Below, piece by piece: positions 9,166 through 18,065 of a stretch of 52,635 nucleotides of DNA; position 1 is the first letter of the stretch, and the number at the start of each line of letters is the position of its first letter. The position numbers were made by a program, and so were the translations under genes. The notes beneath the pieces are model-generated. The model was not told the DNA's origin and searched no databases. It saw only the letters and a list, made by a program, of their open reading frames with translations. The stretch is from Candidatus Aminicenantota bacterium (lineage in GTDB: Bacteria; Acidobacteriota; Aminicenantia; Aminicenantales; Saccharicenantaceae), in the NCBI GenBank assembly GCA_014360015.1, contig JACIYJ010000003.1, positions 274,733 through 327,367 on the forward strand, in the 5' to 3' direction.

Positions 9166-9545
9166 AATTTATTAGCTTCAATTCATAAGCTTCTAAGAAA
9201 AGGCTCAGCGATTAAGACTCCAGACCATCAATCGAAGCAAATCCTTAAGAAATAAATAGAATGTCTGCGGCCATTATGTGGCCGAAAAAAATCCTGAATT
9301 GTCTCTTTTAATTTTGAATTGTTTTTTGGCCAAGCTAACTTTTATCTCAAATTTTGGCTAAATAAATTGAAGAAACACAGGACTTAGTCTATATTTCCTT
9401 GCTATTAATTATTTCAATTTAGACTAAGTTTAATAGTTATATGAAAATATTTTCATATATTTCTAATAATTTTATTCTTGAAGAGGCCCTTTTCTTGAAG
9501 AGCTTGGTAATTTTATGTTAAAGATAAATACTTCCGGAGGAAAAA
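9166..9545 (+). promoter_or_regulatory. Regulatory gap upstream of the ROK kinase, with several symmetric elements
   Basis: The 380 bases contain no gene. Elements in order: a small hairpin, CGGCCA-TTATG-TGGCCG, at 9268-9284; a 10-bp inverted repeat, ACTTAGTCTA (9382-9391) and TAGACTAAGT (9420-9429); a 22-bp perfect palindrome at 9438-9459; and a direct repeat TTCTTGAAGAG at 9475-9485 and 9492-9502 (17-base period). GGAGG at 9536-9540 is the ribosome binding site of the kinase. I could not pick a clear promoter hexamer pair. Confidence 0.6.
9438..9459. promoter_or_regulatory. 22-bp perfect palindrome, candidate operator
   Basis: Each half is TATATGAAAAT and its exact reverse complement follows without a spacer. 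It is centred about 98 bases before the GTG start of the ROK kinase. The length and symmetry suit a dimeric repressor. It is AT-rich, so chance is not excluded, but the 10-bp inverted repeat directly upstream strengthens the case for a control region. Confidence 0.5.
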
Positions 9546-10394
9546 GTGGCCTTAATCGGTGTGGACCTTGGTGGAACCAACGTCCGGGCTGGCCTGGTTG
9601 AAGGCTTCCAGGTGGTAAAAATTGCTTCCAGGCGAGTCCGCAGCCAGGGCACAGCCGAAGAGGTACTATCTGACCTGACGGAAATTCTGGACGAAATCAT
9701 TACTCCTGAGGTTCAGGGCATTGGAATTGGTGTTCCCAGCGTGGTTGATTTAGAAACCGGCACCATCTACGATGTCCAGAACATCCCGGCCTGGAAAGAA
9801 GTTCCTCTGCGAAAAATTCTTGAAGCCCATTATAGAGTTCCTGTTTATGTCAATAACGATGCCAACTGTTTTGCTGTTGGTGAAAAACATTTTGGTCAGG
9901 GAAAAGAGTTTGATAATCTGGTTGGTTTGATTGTGGGCACAGGTCTGGGAGCCGGTATTATTGCCAGCGGCCATCTTATCACTGGAAGAAATTGCGGGGC
10001 CGGTGAATTCGGCATGCTCCCCTATCTTGACTCCAACTTTGAGCGCTATGCCTCAGGACAGTTTTTCCTGAAATCTTACGGCCGCTCCGGAAAAGAATTT
10101 TACGAACAAGCCAGAGCCGGAGATATAGAAGCTAAAAAAATATTTGAGGAATTCGGCCGGCATTTGGGAGAAGCCATCAAAGCTATTATGTATGCGGTTG
10201 ACCCGGAAGCCATCATCCTGGGTGGTTCCGTCAGCCAGGCCTTTGAGTTCTTCAAGGACTCTATGTTTGAGGCCGTCTCATCTTTTGCTTATTCCATAGC
10301 CCTGAAGCGAATCCAGATCAAAGTCTCTAACACTGAAAATATTGCCATCCTCGGAGCTGCCGCCCTGTATCTGGATTGCCTCAGAGAAAAATGA
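9546..10394 (+). CDS. ROK-family sugar kinase (glucokinase-like)
   Basis: A 282-residue protein. The N-terminal ATP phosphate-binding motif is GVDLGGTNVRAGLV. Substrate and catalytic residues sit in VYVNNDANCFAVGE, and the second phosphate loop in GLIVGTGLGAGI. The segment GAGEFGMLPY runs into ERYASGQFF without the Cys-rich zinc motif or the GEIGH His usual in ROK proteins. Zinc-less variants of this kind are common in Bacteroidetes-like ROK kinases, by recall. Start is GTG at 9546 behind GGAGG with a 5-base spacer. Together with the MFS carrier upstream it makes a sugar uptake and phosphorylation pair. It converges on the transglutaminase gene with a 12-base gap. Glucose as substrate is only the default guess. 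Confidence 0.88.
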   Translation: MALIGVDLGGTNVRAGLVEGFQVVKIASRRVRSQGTAEEVLSDLTEILDEIITPEVQGIGIGVPSVVDLETGTIYDVQNIPAWKEVPLRKILEAHYRVPVYVNNDANCFAVGEKHFGQGKEFDNLVGLIVGTGLGAGIIASGHLITGRNCGAGEFGMLPYLDSNFERYASGQFFLKSYGRSGKEFYEQARAGDIEAKKIFEEFGRHLGEAIKAIMYAVDPEAIILGGSVSQAFEFFKDSMFEAVSSFAYSIALKRIQIKVSNTENIAILGAAALYLDCLREK

Positions 10395-10406
10395 AGCAAC
10401 AGGAGT

Positions 10407-12401
10407 TTAATCTACTTCCAGGGTATTCCGAAAATTCTTCAAAACAGTTCTCAAAAGCTCTTCCGACTTCTGGCTACGCGCAGTCAGGATGAACACATCA
10501 ACTCCATTGACTATAGCCACAGCCGATTTTTCCGCTGAAACCAGTATCGGCCTTTTCTTTCCCCAGATTTTCACATATTCGAGCTTCCCGTCTTTAACTT
10601 CTTTCCTGAGCAGAGAAATCAGATGTTGTTCGAGGTTATCTGCTGGAAACCAGCTTCCCTGAATCAATTTGACCAGCTGGCCGGAAGGACCGGTGAGCGT
10701 TAGCACCGTCTCATCGGGCCAGACTTTATCCAGGTCAGCGAAAGTAAATCCGGCTGGAGCTTTAAGACTAAGCTTGAGTCCTGGATTGTGGTAAACATTA
10801 TTCTTGACTTCATAAACCGGGCTTCCAGGCTCAATCTTGAAGGTTTTACCCCTGAAACTGTACTCCTGAATTTCAATTTCCACATTGCCAAAAACTTTCT
10901 GGGCAGCCGATAGACTCTCCCCAAGCCCCTCATCCAGACTGCTCCACGCAATTGCCAATCGGGCCGGATCAGCCACTCCCGGACTCGGAACAGCGGCATC
11001 GAGCGGCACCCATTGGCCATCAATCCAGGCTTCCACCCAGGCATGACCTCCCCAGATTCCCTGAGCATAAACCAGACCGAAAAGATAGCGCGATGGAATG
11101 CCGGCCGAACGTAAAAGAGAAGCCAGAAGAGCCGCATATCCAGCACAGGTTCCCCTTTTGCTTTTGATAATCTCAGAGGCTGGAGCGAAAACGATTCCGA
11201 GGTCAAAGTTCATATTCCTTGAAACCCAATCCCTTAATTTCAGAGCTTTTTTGAAAACATCATTTTCTGAGCCAGCCACTTCCTGAGCCACCTTTTTTAT
11301 TTCAGGATCTTCTGGCGCGATGTAGGCATTAGCTTTAAGATAAGGCAAGAGGTCCTGTTCTGATAACTTTTTCTGGGCCTTAATGCCTGTCTTCATCTCC
11401 ACTCGCTTCAATTCCATCACTAAGCTATCTTTATCCTGGTGGATTATCCTCTGATAATCATTCTGAAAATCCGGCCAGCCCAGCTCTGGCCTTTTGTGTT
11501 TTAATCTGATTACCACCCGGTCAAGCTGACGAGCCTGGGGCAGGCGAATATTGGCTTTTATCAGGCTGATTCGATACTGATCCTGATTAAGATTCAGCCC
11601 CTCCATTCCAGCAATGGCTTCCTGTTCTGTTGACAGTTCAGTGACCAAATCGCCAAAAGGCGAAGGTTCAATTGACCTGATTTCACTTCCCCGGTCGTCA
11701 AGCCATAATTTCCTGGTGGTAGCCAGACCGTTGAATTTTTCCTCAATCCTTCTGGCTTTTAATTTCTGGCCGCGAAACTCAATCTCTTCTTCTCCGATCA
11801 GGGTTCTTTCTCCTGAAGCCACTTGTGACAGCTCAGCTAAAAGGGTTTTAAACTCTATCTTGTCCCCTGGCTTTTTAAGACCGCTTTCAGTCAGCCGGCC
11901 TATCCCTTGTGGTCCAAGCAGCTTCCCGCTATAAGGAAGCTCCCGGGAAAAAGTCCGGCCTCCAGCTGTGCTTTTTACCACTACTTTGCCTTCCTGAACC
12001 CAAGCTTCAATTTTCATTGGCTGGGAAGATAGAAGCTGATCAGAAAAAACCTTGATCAAATGGCCATCTTCGCTCTCCACATACTCAGAATTAAAAATGA
12101 GCTCAACCTTTTTTCCCAGACGATTGAAGACCATTTTCGATTCTGTCCTATTTTTAAAATTCCAGAGGCCATCTTCCTGGATTTTTTCCACGGTTTCTTT
12201 TATGTAGCCGATTTTTTGTGGCCCCAGGCTGATGATATACCAGCGGACCTCTGGCCCTTTCTCTTCTGAAAGTCGGCTTAGGCAAATTTCTGGCCCTCTG
12301 GTCGAAAACAATAAGGCCGGCCCTGTCATAAGGGCAATCAGAATAAAGGTTAAGAAGGCAGAGGAACAAGAATACTTCTTAAAAAAATTTTTCCGGTCCA
12401 A
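10407..12401 (-). CDS. Exported transglutaminase-like superfamily protein
   Basis: A 664-residue protein with a signal/anchor segment (about residues 14-33). About 35-360 is beta-rich, with no clear family call. A transglutaminase core follows (about 375-480): Cys in KRGTCAGYAALLASLL, His in WGGHAWVEAWIDG and Asp in WVPLDAAVPS. The last 150 residues form a separate beta domain. The combination resembles large periplasmic transglutaminase-like proteins of unknown substrate. Start is TTG at 12401, chosen because AGGAG lies about 7 bases upstream and no ATG is suitably placed. It is divergent from the SSS symporter and converges with the ROK kinase. Confidence 0.78.
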   Translation of the reverse strand: MDRKNFFKKYSCSSAFLTFILIALMTGPALLFSTRGPEICLSRLSEEKGPEVRWYIISLGPQKIGYIKETVEKIQEDGLWNFKNRTESKMVFNRLGKKVELIFNSEYVESEDGHLIKVFSDQLLSSQPMKIEAWVQEGKVVVKSTAGGRTFSRELPYSGKLLGPQGIGRLTESGLKKPGDKIEFKTLLAELSQVASGERTLIGEEEIEFRGQKLKARRIEEKFNGLATTRKLWLDDRGSEIRSIEPSPFGDLVTELSTEQEAIAGMEGLNLNQDQYRISLIKANIRLPQARQLDRVVIRLKHKRPELGWPDFQNDYQRIIHQDKDSLVMELKRVEMKTGIKAQKKLSEQDLLPYLKANAYIAPEDPEIKKVAQEVAGSENDVFKKALKLRDWVSRNMNFDLGIVFAPASEIIKSKRGTCAGYAALLASLLRSAGIPSRYLFGLVYAQGIWGGHAWVEAWIDGQWVPLDAAVPSPGVADPARLAIAWSSLDEGLGESLSAAQKVFGNVEIEIQEYSFRGKTFKIEPGSPVYEVKNNVYHNPGLKLSLKAPAGFTFADLDKVWPDETVLTLTGPSGQLVKLIQGSWFPADNLEQHLISLLRKEVKDGKLEYVKIWGKKRPILVSAEKSAVAIVNGVDVFILTARSQKSEELLRTVLKNFRNTLEVD

Positions 12402-12489
12402 TTTTTTCTCCTGTTTGGCATTTTTGCCTTTTAATTTTAGCTGAATTCCAAACTTTTATATATTTTTTAAAAAAATTTTTCCAAACATA

Positions 12490-12518
12490 TTGCCCTGTTT
12501 ACTTCTCTGTGTTATAAG
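12490..12518 (+). promoter_or_regulatory. Promoter of the SSS symporter gene
   Basis: TTGCCC (12490-12495), a 17-base spacer and TATAAG (12513-12518). The 12 bases ending in this -10 (CTGTGTTATAAG) also occur at the APC permease promoter (15824-15835). A start of transcription near 12525 rules out translation from the TTG at 12490. Confidence 0.6.
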
Positions 12519-12549
12519 CAAAAAAAATAAAAAAACGGTGAGTGATGAG

Positions 12550-13971
12550 GTGAACGGAGTCTTCATCGTCATTTACGTTGTCATTCAGATTCTCATCGGC
12601 GTTTATCTTTCCCGGAAAATAAAGAATGAAGCTGATTATTTTGTCGGTGGCCGCCGGGTATCTTTCTTTCTGGTCTCTTTTTCTCTCTTTGCCACCTGGT
12701 TCGGCGCTGAAACCTGCTTGGGCTCTTCTGGGGCCGTTTATGAAAGCGGCCTTTCCGGCAGCCGGGCTGATCCTTTCGGCTTCAGCCTCTGTCTTTTCCT
12801 GATGGGCATTCTTCTGGCCGGAAAACTTCGCCAAAAAAACTATGTGACCTTAGCTGACTTCATCAAAGATCGCTACGGTACTCTGGCTGAAAGACTGGTC
12901 ATCTGGGTGATGATTCCTTCCTCCATCATCTGGGGAGCAGCCCAGCTCCGGGCCTTTGGCCAGATTCTGTCCGTTTCAACTTCACTGCCTCTTGATCTGA
13001 TGATCTGTTTCTCGGCGCTCCTGGTCGTCATCTACACTTTTCTCGGTGGTCTTCTGGGCGATATTTACACTGATCTTGTCCAGGGACTGATTGTTGTCTT
13101 CAGTCTTATCACCTTGCTTATCATTGTCCTGAGCAGAACACCTGATCTTTTATCAATCATTCAGCATATGCCTGTGGACCGCTGGAAAATTTTGGGCGTG
13201 GGCGAATCCATCTGGGAGAGGCTCGACCGTTGGGCAGTGCCGGTGCTTGGTTCACTGGTGGTTCAGGAAGCTATTTCTCGGTTTCTCGCCGCCCGCAGCC
13301 CCAAGGACGCAGTCAGAGCCTGCTATGCCGCTGGAGGTATCTACTTATTTACAGGAATGATACCGCTTTTCTTAGGGTTTATCGGTCCCTGGATTCTTCC
13401 TGATATCACAGAGCGGGAACAATTTCTGGTGGTCCTTTCGCATAAAACTCTACCTAATTTTCTTTCAGTCATCTTTCTTGGAGCGCTGATATCAGCCATA
13501 CTATCTACGGTGGATAGCATTCTCTTAGCCGTTTCAGCTCTGTTGACTCATAATTTCTTATTGCCTATCTTAAAAATAGAAAAAGAAAAAACCAAAGTTC
13601 TGGTAGCCAGGCTGGCTGTGGTAGTCACCGGAATTATTGGTCTCTCCATCGCCCTGGCCGGTAATCGCATCTACGACCTGGTGCTTTTAGCTGCGGCTTT
13701 TGGCACGGCCGGTGTTCTGGCTATTACCATATTCGGCCTTTATTCCAAACTTAACAGTCAGTTGGCAGCCAATATCACTCTGGTCGCCGGCCTGATTCTA
13801 ACCCCGCTTTTCCAGTTTGTTGTGAAATTTAAAGCCCCCTTTCTGCTTTCGGTATTTGGCTGCAGCCTGGTTTTTGTTCTGACCTGGTTCTGGTCGAGGT
13901 CTCAAGAAAAATCAATGGCCAGAGTGTCTGCAACCTGCAATCTGGGCTCATCATTATGTGATAAACAGTAG
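12550..13971 (+). CDS. Sodium:solute symporter (SSS family)
   Basis: About 473 residues and 13 membrane segments. TM1 is followed by the family signature NEADYFVGGRR; TM2 has FATWFGAET; and the TM8 Na+ site region reads SAILSTVDSILLAVSALLTHN, with the Ser/Thr pair of the conserved SILS-T-D motif. Substrate is not readable (sugar, proline or pantothenate type carriers all share this). The GTG at 12550 is preferred because GGTGAG lies 7 bases upstream and the promoter -10 is at 12513-12518. GTG at 12538 is the alternative. Confidence 0.82.
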   Translation: MNGVFIVIYVVIQILIGVYLSRKIKNEADYFVGGRRVSFFLVSFSLFATWFGAETCLGSSGAVYESGLSGSRADPFGFSLCLFLMGILLAGKLRQKNYVTLADFIKDRYGTLAERLVIWVMIPSSIIWGAAQLRAFGQILSVSTSLPLDLMICFSALLVVIYTFLGGLLGDIYTDLVQGLIVVFSLITLLIIVLSRTPDLLSIIQHMPVDRWKILGVGESIWERLDRWAVPVLGSLVVQEAISRFLAARSPKDAVRACYAAGGIYLFTGMIPLFLGFIGPWILPDITEREQFLVVLSHKTLPNFLSVIFLGALISAILSTVDSILLAVSALLTHNFLLPILKIEKEKTKVLVARLAVVVTGIIGLSIALAGNRIYDLVLLAAAFGTAGVLAITIFGLYSKLNSQLAANITLVAGLILTPLFQFVVKFKAPFLLSVFGCSLVFVLTWFWSRSQEKSMARVSATCNLGSSLCDKQ

Positions 13972-14078
13972 TTAAATTGAGAGGCCTGGAGCTTAAAAAT
14001 AATTTTATCCCTTTACTTTTCCCTATTTCAGAAATAGTTTGCTTGGACAAAACAAATAAATAGAAATAAATAATTTAA

Positions 14079-15089
14079 TCAGACAAATAAAATTGCCAAA
14101 CGGTAAATAACGGCCGCAATCAGGGCTGACATCGGGATGGTGAAAATCCAGGCCCAGACAATGCGCAGAGTGACCTGCCATTTAACAGAAGAGATGCTCC
14201 GGGCTGCGCCTACTCCAGTCACCGCGCCGGTTATGACGTGCGTGGTAGAAACAGGAATGCCGAGGTGGGTAGCCATAAAGATACTGGCAGCGCTGGCTGT
14301 TTCGGCACAGAAACCGTCAATCGGGCGAAGCCGAACAATTTTCTGACCCATAGTCTTAACGATTCGCCAGCCGCCGCTCAGAGTTCCTAAGGCAATGGCC
14401 GTATGAGCTGAAAGAACAATCCAGAGCGGGATATGAAAAGTTTTCATATGTCCGGAAGTGAAAACCAGACTGGCAATTATGCCCATGGTTTTTTGAGCGT
14501 CATTACCGCCGTGTCCCAAGCTATAAAGAGCTGCCGATAAAAGCTGCAGCCTTCTGGACCAGAGGTTAATCACCCGAAGCGGCTTCCTGCGCAAAAGCCA
14601 GGTAGTGAGAACCATCAGCAGGTTGCCGAGTATCATCCCGAGAATCGGAGCGATAAAAATAAAGGAAACGACTTTGACCCAGCCTTTAACAATTACTATA
14701 CCAAAGCCAGCCTTAGCCACTGAGGCACCAAGATAACCCCCGATGAGGGCATGAGAAGAGCTCGAGGGCAGCCCCCAGTACCAGGTCAGTAAATTCCAGC
14801 TAATAGCTCCTATAAGTCCACAGAAAATTACTAAAGGGTCAACTACATTGATGTCAATAAGTCCTACGCCGATGGTTTTGGCGACTCCGGTGCCGAAAAT
14901 GAGAAAGGCGATGAAGTTGAAAAAAGCAGCCCAGATCACTGCCTGTTTAGGACTGAGAACACGGGTGGAAACAACTGTGGCCACCGAATTGGCCGCATCA
15001 TGAAGACCATTGGTAAAATCAAAAGCCAGAGCGATGGCAATGATGAAGACTATAAAGGCAAAACTCCAGCTGGCCATCCCCATGTTCAA
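14079..15089 (-). CDS. pit: Inorganic phosphate transporter, Pit family
   Basis: A 336-residue membrane protein with two inverted PHO-4 repeats: FDFTNGLHDAANSVATVVSTRVL at the N-terminus (GLHDAANS) and ALYSLGHGGNDAQKTMGII in the middle (GHGGNDAQK), plus the late GIPVSTTHVITGAVTGVG. These are the hallmark phosphate-binding repeats of low-affinity, cation-coupled Pit carriers. The start codon overlaps the stop of the DUF47 gene by 4 bases, so the two are translationally coupled. Confidence 0.93.
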   Translation of the reverse strand: MNMGMASWSFAFIVFIIAIALAFDFTNGLHDAANSVATVVSTRVLSPKQAVIWAAFFNFIAFLIFGTGVAKTIGVGLIDINVVDPLVIFCGLIGAISWNLLTWYWGLPSSSSHALIGGYLGASVAKAGFGIVIVKGWVKVVSFIFIAPILGMILGNLLMVLTTWLLRRKPLRVINLWSRRLQLLSAALYSLGHGGNDAQKTMGIIASLVFTSGHMKTFHIPLWIVLSAHTAIALGTLSGGWRIVKTMGQKIVRLRPIDGFCAETASAASIFMATHLGIPVSTTHVITGAVTGVGAARSISSVKWQVTLRIVWAWIFTIPMSALIAAVIYRLAILFV

Positions 15090-15712
15090 CTGCTTTTAAC
15101 CACAATACCTTCAACCGTGTTGGAGACGCGCTGGTAGACATCCATAATGGTTTCCAGCACGAACAGTACGTCCTTCCATTTCATGATACTGATAGGGTCT
15201 TTTTCTTCGGAGAAAAGTTTTTGTAACGACCGAGCATACACTACATCACCCTTATCTTCCAGGTCATGAATGCTCCGGATCAATTCTCCGATATGCGGGG
15301 TGTATTTCTGCGATCTAAAGATTTCAGCAATTAGCAGATTTAATTTTTCTGTGGCTTCTTTGGAAAAGGTAGCAAATTCATCGATGAAGTATTTTTTCTC
15401 ATTTAAATTGTATAGATAAACATTATGGATAGCATTCTCAATGAGGTCAATGATGTCGTCAATTTCATGCACTAATTTGTAGATATCTTCTCGGTCAAAG
15501 GGAGTAATAAAACACTGGTTTAGCAATTTTATGATCTGATGAGCAATGTGGTCAGCTTTATGTTCTACTTGTTTAGCTTTTTCCCAGTACTGAGCCGAGT
15601 AGTCAAAATTTTTAGAAAAATCATAAAAGACGTCGGTTATCTCCGAAAGACACTCGGATAGTTCGCTAAAATGCCGGGCGAAGGCTGGCTCCTTAGGTAG
15701 TAAGAATTTCAT
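15086..15712 (-). CDS. DUF47 (PhoU-like) Pit accessory protein
   Basis: A 208-residue, all-helical protein. The typical acidic and His residues are present in KQVEHKADHIAHQI and LVHEIDDIIDLIENAIHN, and later in HDLEDKGDVVYARSL. DUF47 proteins are PhoU-like metal-binding helical bundles nearly always paired with Pit and are thought to gate or sense phosphate flux. It is the first gene of the operon, overlapping pit by 4 bases. Start is ATG at 15712. Confidence 0.92.
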   Translation of the reverse strand: MKFLLPKEPAFARHFSELSECLSEITDVFYDFSKNFDYSAQYWEKAKQVEHKADHIAHQIIKLLNQCFITPFDREDIYKLVHEIDDIIDLIENAIHNVYLYNLNEKKYFIDEFATFSKEATEKLNLLIAEIFRSQKYTPHIGELIRSIHDLEDKGDVVYARSLQKLFSEEKDPISIMKWKDVLFVLETIMDVYQRVSNTVEGIVVKSS

Positions 15713-15740
15713 GATTATGACCTGAAATTAATTAAGGCAT

Positions 15741-15769
15741 AATCTAACTCAAAAGCCTGGAGATTTCAA
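15741..15769 (-). promoter_or_regulatory. Promoter of the DUF47-pit operon
   Basis: Read on the minus strand: TTGAAA (15769-15764), a 17-base spacer and TAGATT (15746-15741). The start of transcription is expected near 15733, about 20 bases before the ATG. Direct repeats abut the -35 (see 15769-15792). Confidence 0.55.
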
Positions 15770-15792
15770 GCAACGAGCTACCAGCAACGAGC
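15769..15792. repeat. Tandem direct repeat at the phosphate-operon promoter
   Basis: AGCAACGAGC occurs exactly twice, at 15769-15778 and 15783-15792, a 14-base period. It touches the -35 of the DUF47-pit promoter and lies 15 bases from the -35 of the divergent APC permease promoter. It resembles an activator or repressor box in position; it is not a canonical 11-base-period Pho box. Confidence 0.55.
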
Positions 15793-15806
15793 CAATTGGA
15801 GAATAA

Positions 15807-15835
15807 TTGACCGATTGCAGCAGCTGTGTTATAAG
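15807..15835 (+). promoter_or_regulatory. Promoter of the APC permease gene
   Basis: TTGACC (15807-15812), a 17-base spacer and TATAAG (15830-15835). The leader to the ATG at 15875 is about 33 bases and contains GGAGG at 15864-15868. Confidence 0.65.
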
Positions 15836-15874
15836 GAAATGTTATTTTTTATTTGCCCTTAATGGAGGAGATGA

Positions 15875-17305
15875 ATGTCCGGATCACTGTTCCGTACTAA
15901 GCCGATTCAGGAACTTCTGGCTGAGACTACTGAAGCCGGCCACACTCTAAAAAAGGCTCTTCGAGCCTGGGATTTAGTGGCCATCGGTATCGGCTGCATC
16001 ATCGGCGTAGGAATCTTTGTTCTGCCTGGAGTCCAGGCCGCCAATCATTCTGGCCCTGGAATAATCCTGTCGTTTGCCATTGCCGCCTTAGCCTGTGCCT
16101 GTTCTGCTCTCTGCTATGCTGAGCTGGCCGCCATGATTCCCGTCTCTGGTTCAGCTTATACCTACGGTTACGCCACCTTAGGTGAACTTCCCGGCTGGAT
16201 AATCGGCTGGGACCTGATTTTGGAATACATGGTGGCTGCGGTTCTGGTCAGCACCGGCTGGTCGGCATATTTTGTCAACCTGCTGAATAACCTGGGAGTT
16301 CATCTGCCACAGAAATGGGTGGCTTCGCCCTGGGACAAAACACCGGGTATGATTAATCTGCCGGCAGTTCTCATCGTACTTTTGCTCACGGCTCTCCTCA
16401 TCCGCGGAGTCAAAGAAAGTTCCAGAGCAAATATGGTTATTGTCGTTGTCAAGATTATAGTGATTCTTTTCTTCATTGTTATGGCTGCTCCCCATGTCAA
16501 CCCGGAAAACTGGAAACCATTTATGCCATATGGATTCAAAGGGGTAATGACCTCGGCGGCCATTGTTTTCTTGGCTTTTGTCGGATTCGATGCTGTTTCC
16601 ACCGTGGCTGAAGAAACGGTCAACCCGCAGAAAGATATGCCGATCGGAATCATGGGCTCGTTGCTGGTAGCAACCATACTTTATATGGCCGTTTCAGCCA
16701 TTATGACCGGTGTGGTTTATTACACCAAACTCGGGGTGGCTGACCCGGTAGCTCTGGTCCTGAACGAGCTGAATAAACCCTGGGCTTCGATGATCATCAG
16801 CATCGGCGCTCTGGCCGGAATCACTTCTGTTCTGCTGGTCTTATTGATGGGTCAGCCCAGAATATTTTTCTCCATGTCCAGAGATGGCCTGCTGCCTGAA
16901 GCCTTTTCCCGGGTTCATCCGAAATTCAAAACTCCGGTGACCACCACTCTGGTGACCGGCGGAATCGTGGCTGTAGCTGCCGGTCTGACGCCGATTAATG
17001 TCTCGTCCGAGCTGGTGTCCATTGGTACGCTTTTTGCCTTCGTCATCGTCTGCTCCGGAGTTATCCTCCTCCGATACAAACGTCCGGACTATCGGCGTCC
17101 CTTCAAGGTGCCGATGTTTCCAGCCCTGCCAGCCATTGGCGCCCTGCTCTGTGCCTACCTGATGATCAGTCTGCCCCGGACCGCCTGGGAAAGATTCGTC
17201 ATCTGGCTGGCCATCGGATTAACCATCTTTTTCGCTTATGGCCGCGGTCATAGCCGTCTGGCCAAAGAAGAAAGAGCAGCAAAAGAAGTATCTGGCCAGG
17301 GCTAA
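15875..17305 (+). CDS. APC-family amino acid permease, CAT-like
   Basis: A 476-residue protein with 12 membrane segments. TM1 has the APC substrate/helix-break motif GIGCIIGVGIFVLPG and TM6 has FLAFVGFDAVSTVAEE. The TM8-9 loop carries FSMSRDGLLPEAFSRVHPKFKTP, and near the end RYKRPDYRRPFKVP. This set is typical of the cationic amino acid transporter (YfnA/CAT) branch. It probably imports an amino acid with protons; the substrate is not certain. Start is ATG at 15875 behind GGAGG. It ends 40 bases before the convergent RecA-like gene, with no obvious terminator between. Confidence 0.88.
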   Translation: MSGSLFRTKPIQELLAETTEAGHTLKKALRAWDLVAIGIGCIIGVGIFVLPGVQAANHSGPGIILSFAIAALACACSALCYAELAAMIPVSGSAYTYGYATLGELPGWIIGWDLILEYMVAAVLVSTGWSAYFVNLLNNLGVHLPQKWVASPWDKTPGMINLPAVLIVLLLTALLIRGVKESSRANMVIVVVKIIVILFFIVMAAPHVNPENWKPFMPYGFKGVMTSAAIVFLAFVGFDAVSTVAEETVNPQKDMPIGIMGSLLVATILYMAVSAIMTGVVYYTKLGVADPVALVLNELNKPWASMIISIGALAGITSVLLVLLMGQPRIFFSMSRDGLLPEAFSRVHPKFKTPVTTTLVTGGIVAVAAGLTPINVSSELVSIGTLFAFVIVCSGVILLRYKRPDYRRPFKVPMFPALPAIGALLCAYLMISLPRTAWERFVIWLAIGLTIFFAYGRGHSRLAKEERAAKEVSGQG

Positions 17306-17345
17306 GAAAAACTGCCCAATTTGTGGTGAATTGTTCAAACCCCAT

Positions 17346-18044
17346 TTACTCCAGAAGCAGTGTCTGGGGATCAAGCTGGAGTTTTAATTTTTTATTGGAA
17401 ATCTGGTCATGGTCTTTAACCAGCTTTAACTGTACGTGGCTGTTGTCATGTTCCAAAGTGATGATGACATCTATGGAATCAAGATAATCTTTTAGGACAA
17501 AGGGGATGCCCTTCTCATCAAACAGCGGATCTTCACCTTTGAGGGAGCAGCTAAACCAGAATTCCAGCTGATGATCAGTAGCAAATTTCTTAAACAGAGC
17601 CATGTCTTCAGCACAGGGCAGATAAAAATTAAATCCATCTACAATGATCGTCCGGGCGTGGAAGTTGCCGGGTCCGAGCAGGCTCTCCAGGCTTTTAAGC
17701 ACCTGTTCGGTCTTCATCCCCTCCTGCCTGAAATTCATTATTACCCTGTTGCGGACAATGCGGTCGTGAATTTCCATGGCCGATTTCAGATTTTCTCTGG
17801 TGGTCAGGTTCTTAAAGATTTCTTCGTACCAGCTGATGATGTAGTCAACCCGGCTGGCATAGGACACATGGATAACTGGCTTTTCTTCAAACAAGCGGTG
17901 GAGAGCAATCTGGACCAAACAGGCAGTTTTGCCCACGCCTTTTCTTGAAGCGAAAATTCCGATATTTCCCGGACCAACTCCCCCGCTGATGTTTTTTTCC
18001 AGGACTTTTATCGGGCTTCGGGATGAAAGCGTTTTTTTGAGCAT
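17346..18044 (-). CDS. RecA/KaiC-like P-loop ATPase of unknown role
   Basis: A 232-residue soluble protein. The P-loop is FASRKGVGKTACL (residues about 30-42) and the Walker B-like strand is TIIVDGFNF (about 135-143). A HVSYASRVDYI segment follows the first strand, and there is no DNA-binding or second ATPase domain. The order suggests a small RecA/KaiC-like ATPase. Start is the ATG at 18044, because AAGGAG (18052-18057 complement) sits 7 bases upstream; an ATG at 18062 lacks such a site. The gene follows EF-G by about 20 bases and is surely co-transcribed, which hints at a link to translation or stress, but I know of no proven function. Confidence 0.7.
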   Translation of the reverse strand: MLKKTLSSRSPIKVLEKNISGGVGPGNIGIFASRKGVGKTACLVQIALHRLFEEKPVIHVSYASRVDYIISWYEEIFKNLTTRENLKSAMEIHDRIVRNRVIMNFRQEGMKTEQVLKSLESLLGPGNFHARTIIVDGFNFYLPCAEDMALFKKFATDHQLEFWFSCSLKGEDPLFDEKGIPFVLKDYLDSIDVIITLEHDNSHVQLKLVKDHDQISNKKLKLQLDPQTLLLE

Positions 18045-18065
18045 GCCGTTTCTCCTTTTCATTTA

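Noticed and set aside
9268..9284. CGGCCA-TTATG-TGGCCG hairpin as terminator of the sugar MFS gene
   Set aside because: Followed by A residues, not T, on the plus strand; not an intrinsic terminator in that direction.
12490..13971. Upstream TTG start of the SSS symporter
   Set aside because: It coincides with the -35 TTGCCC; the -10 at 12513-12518 puts the transcript start downstream of it.
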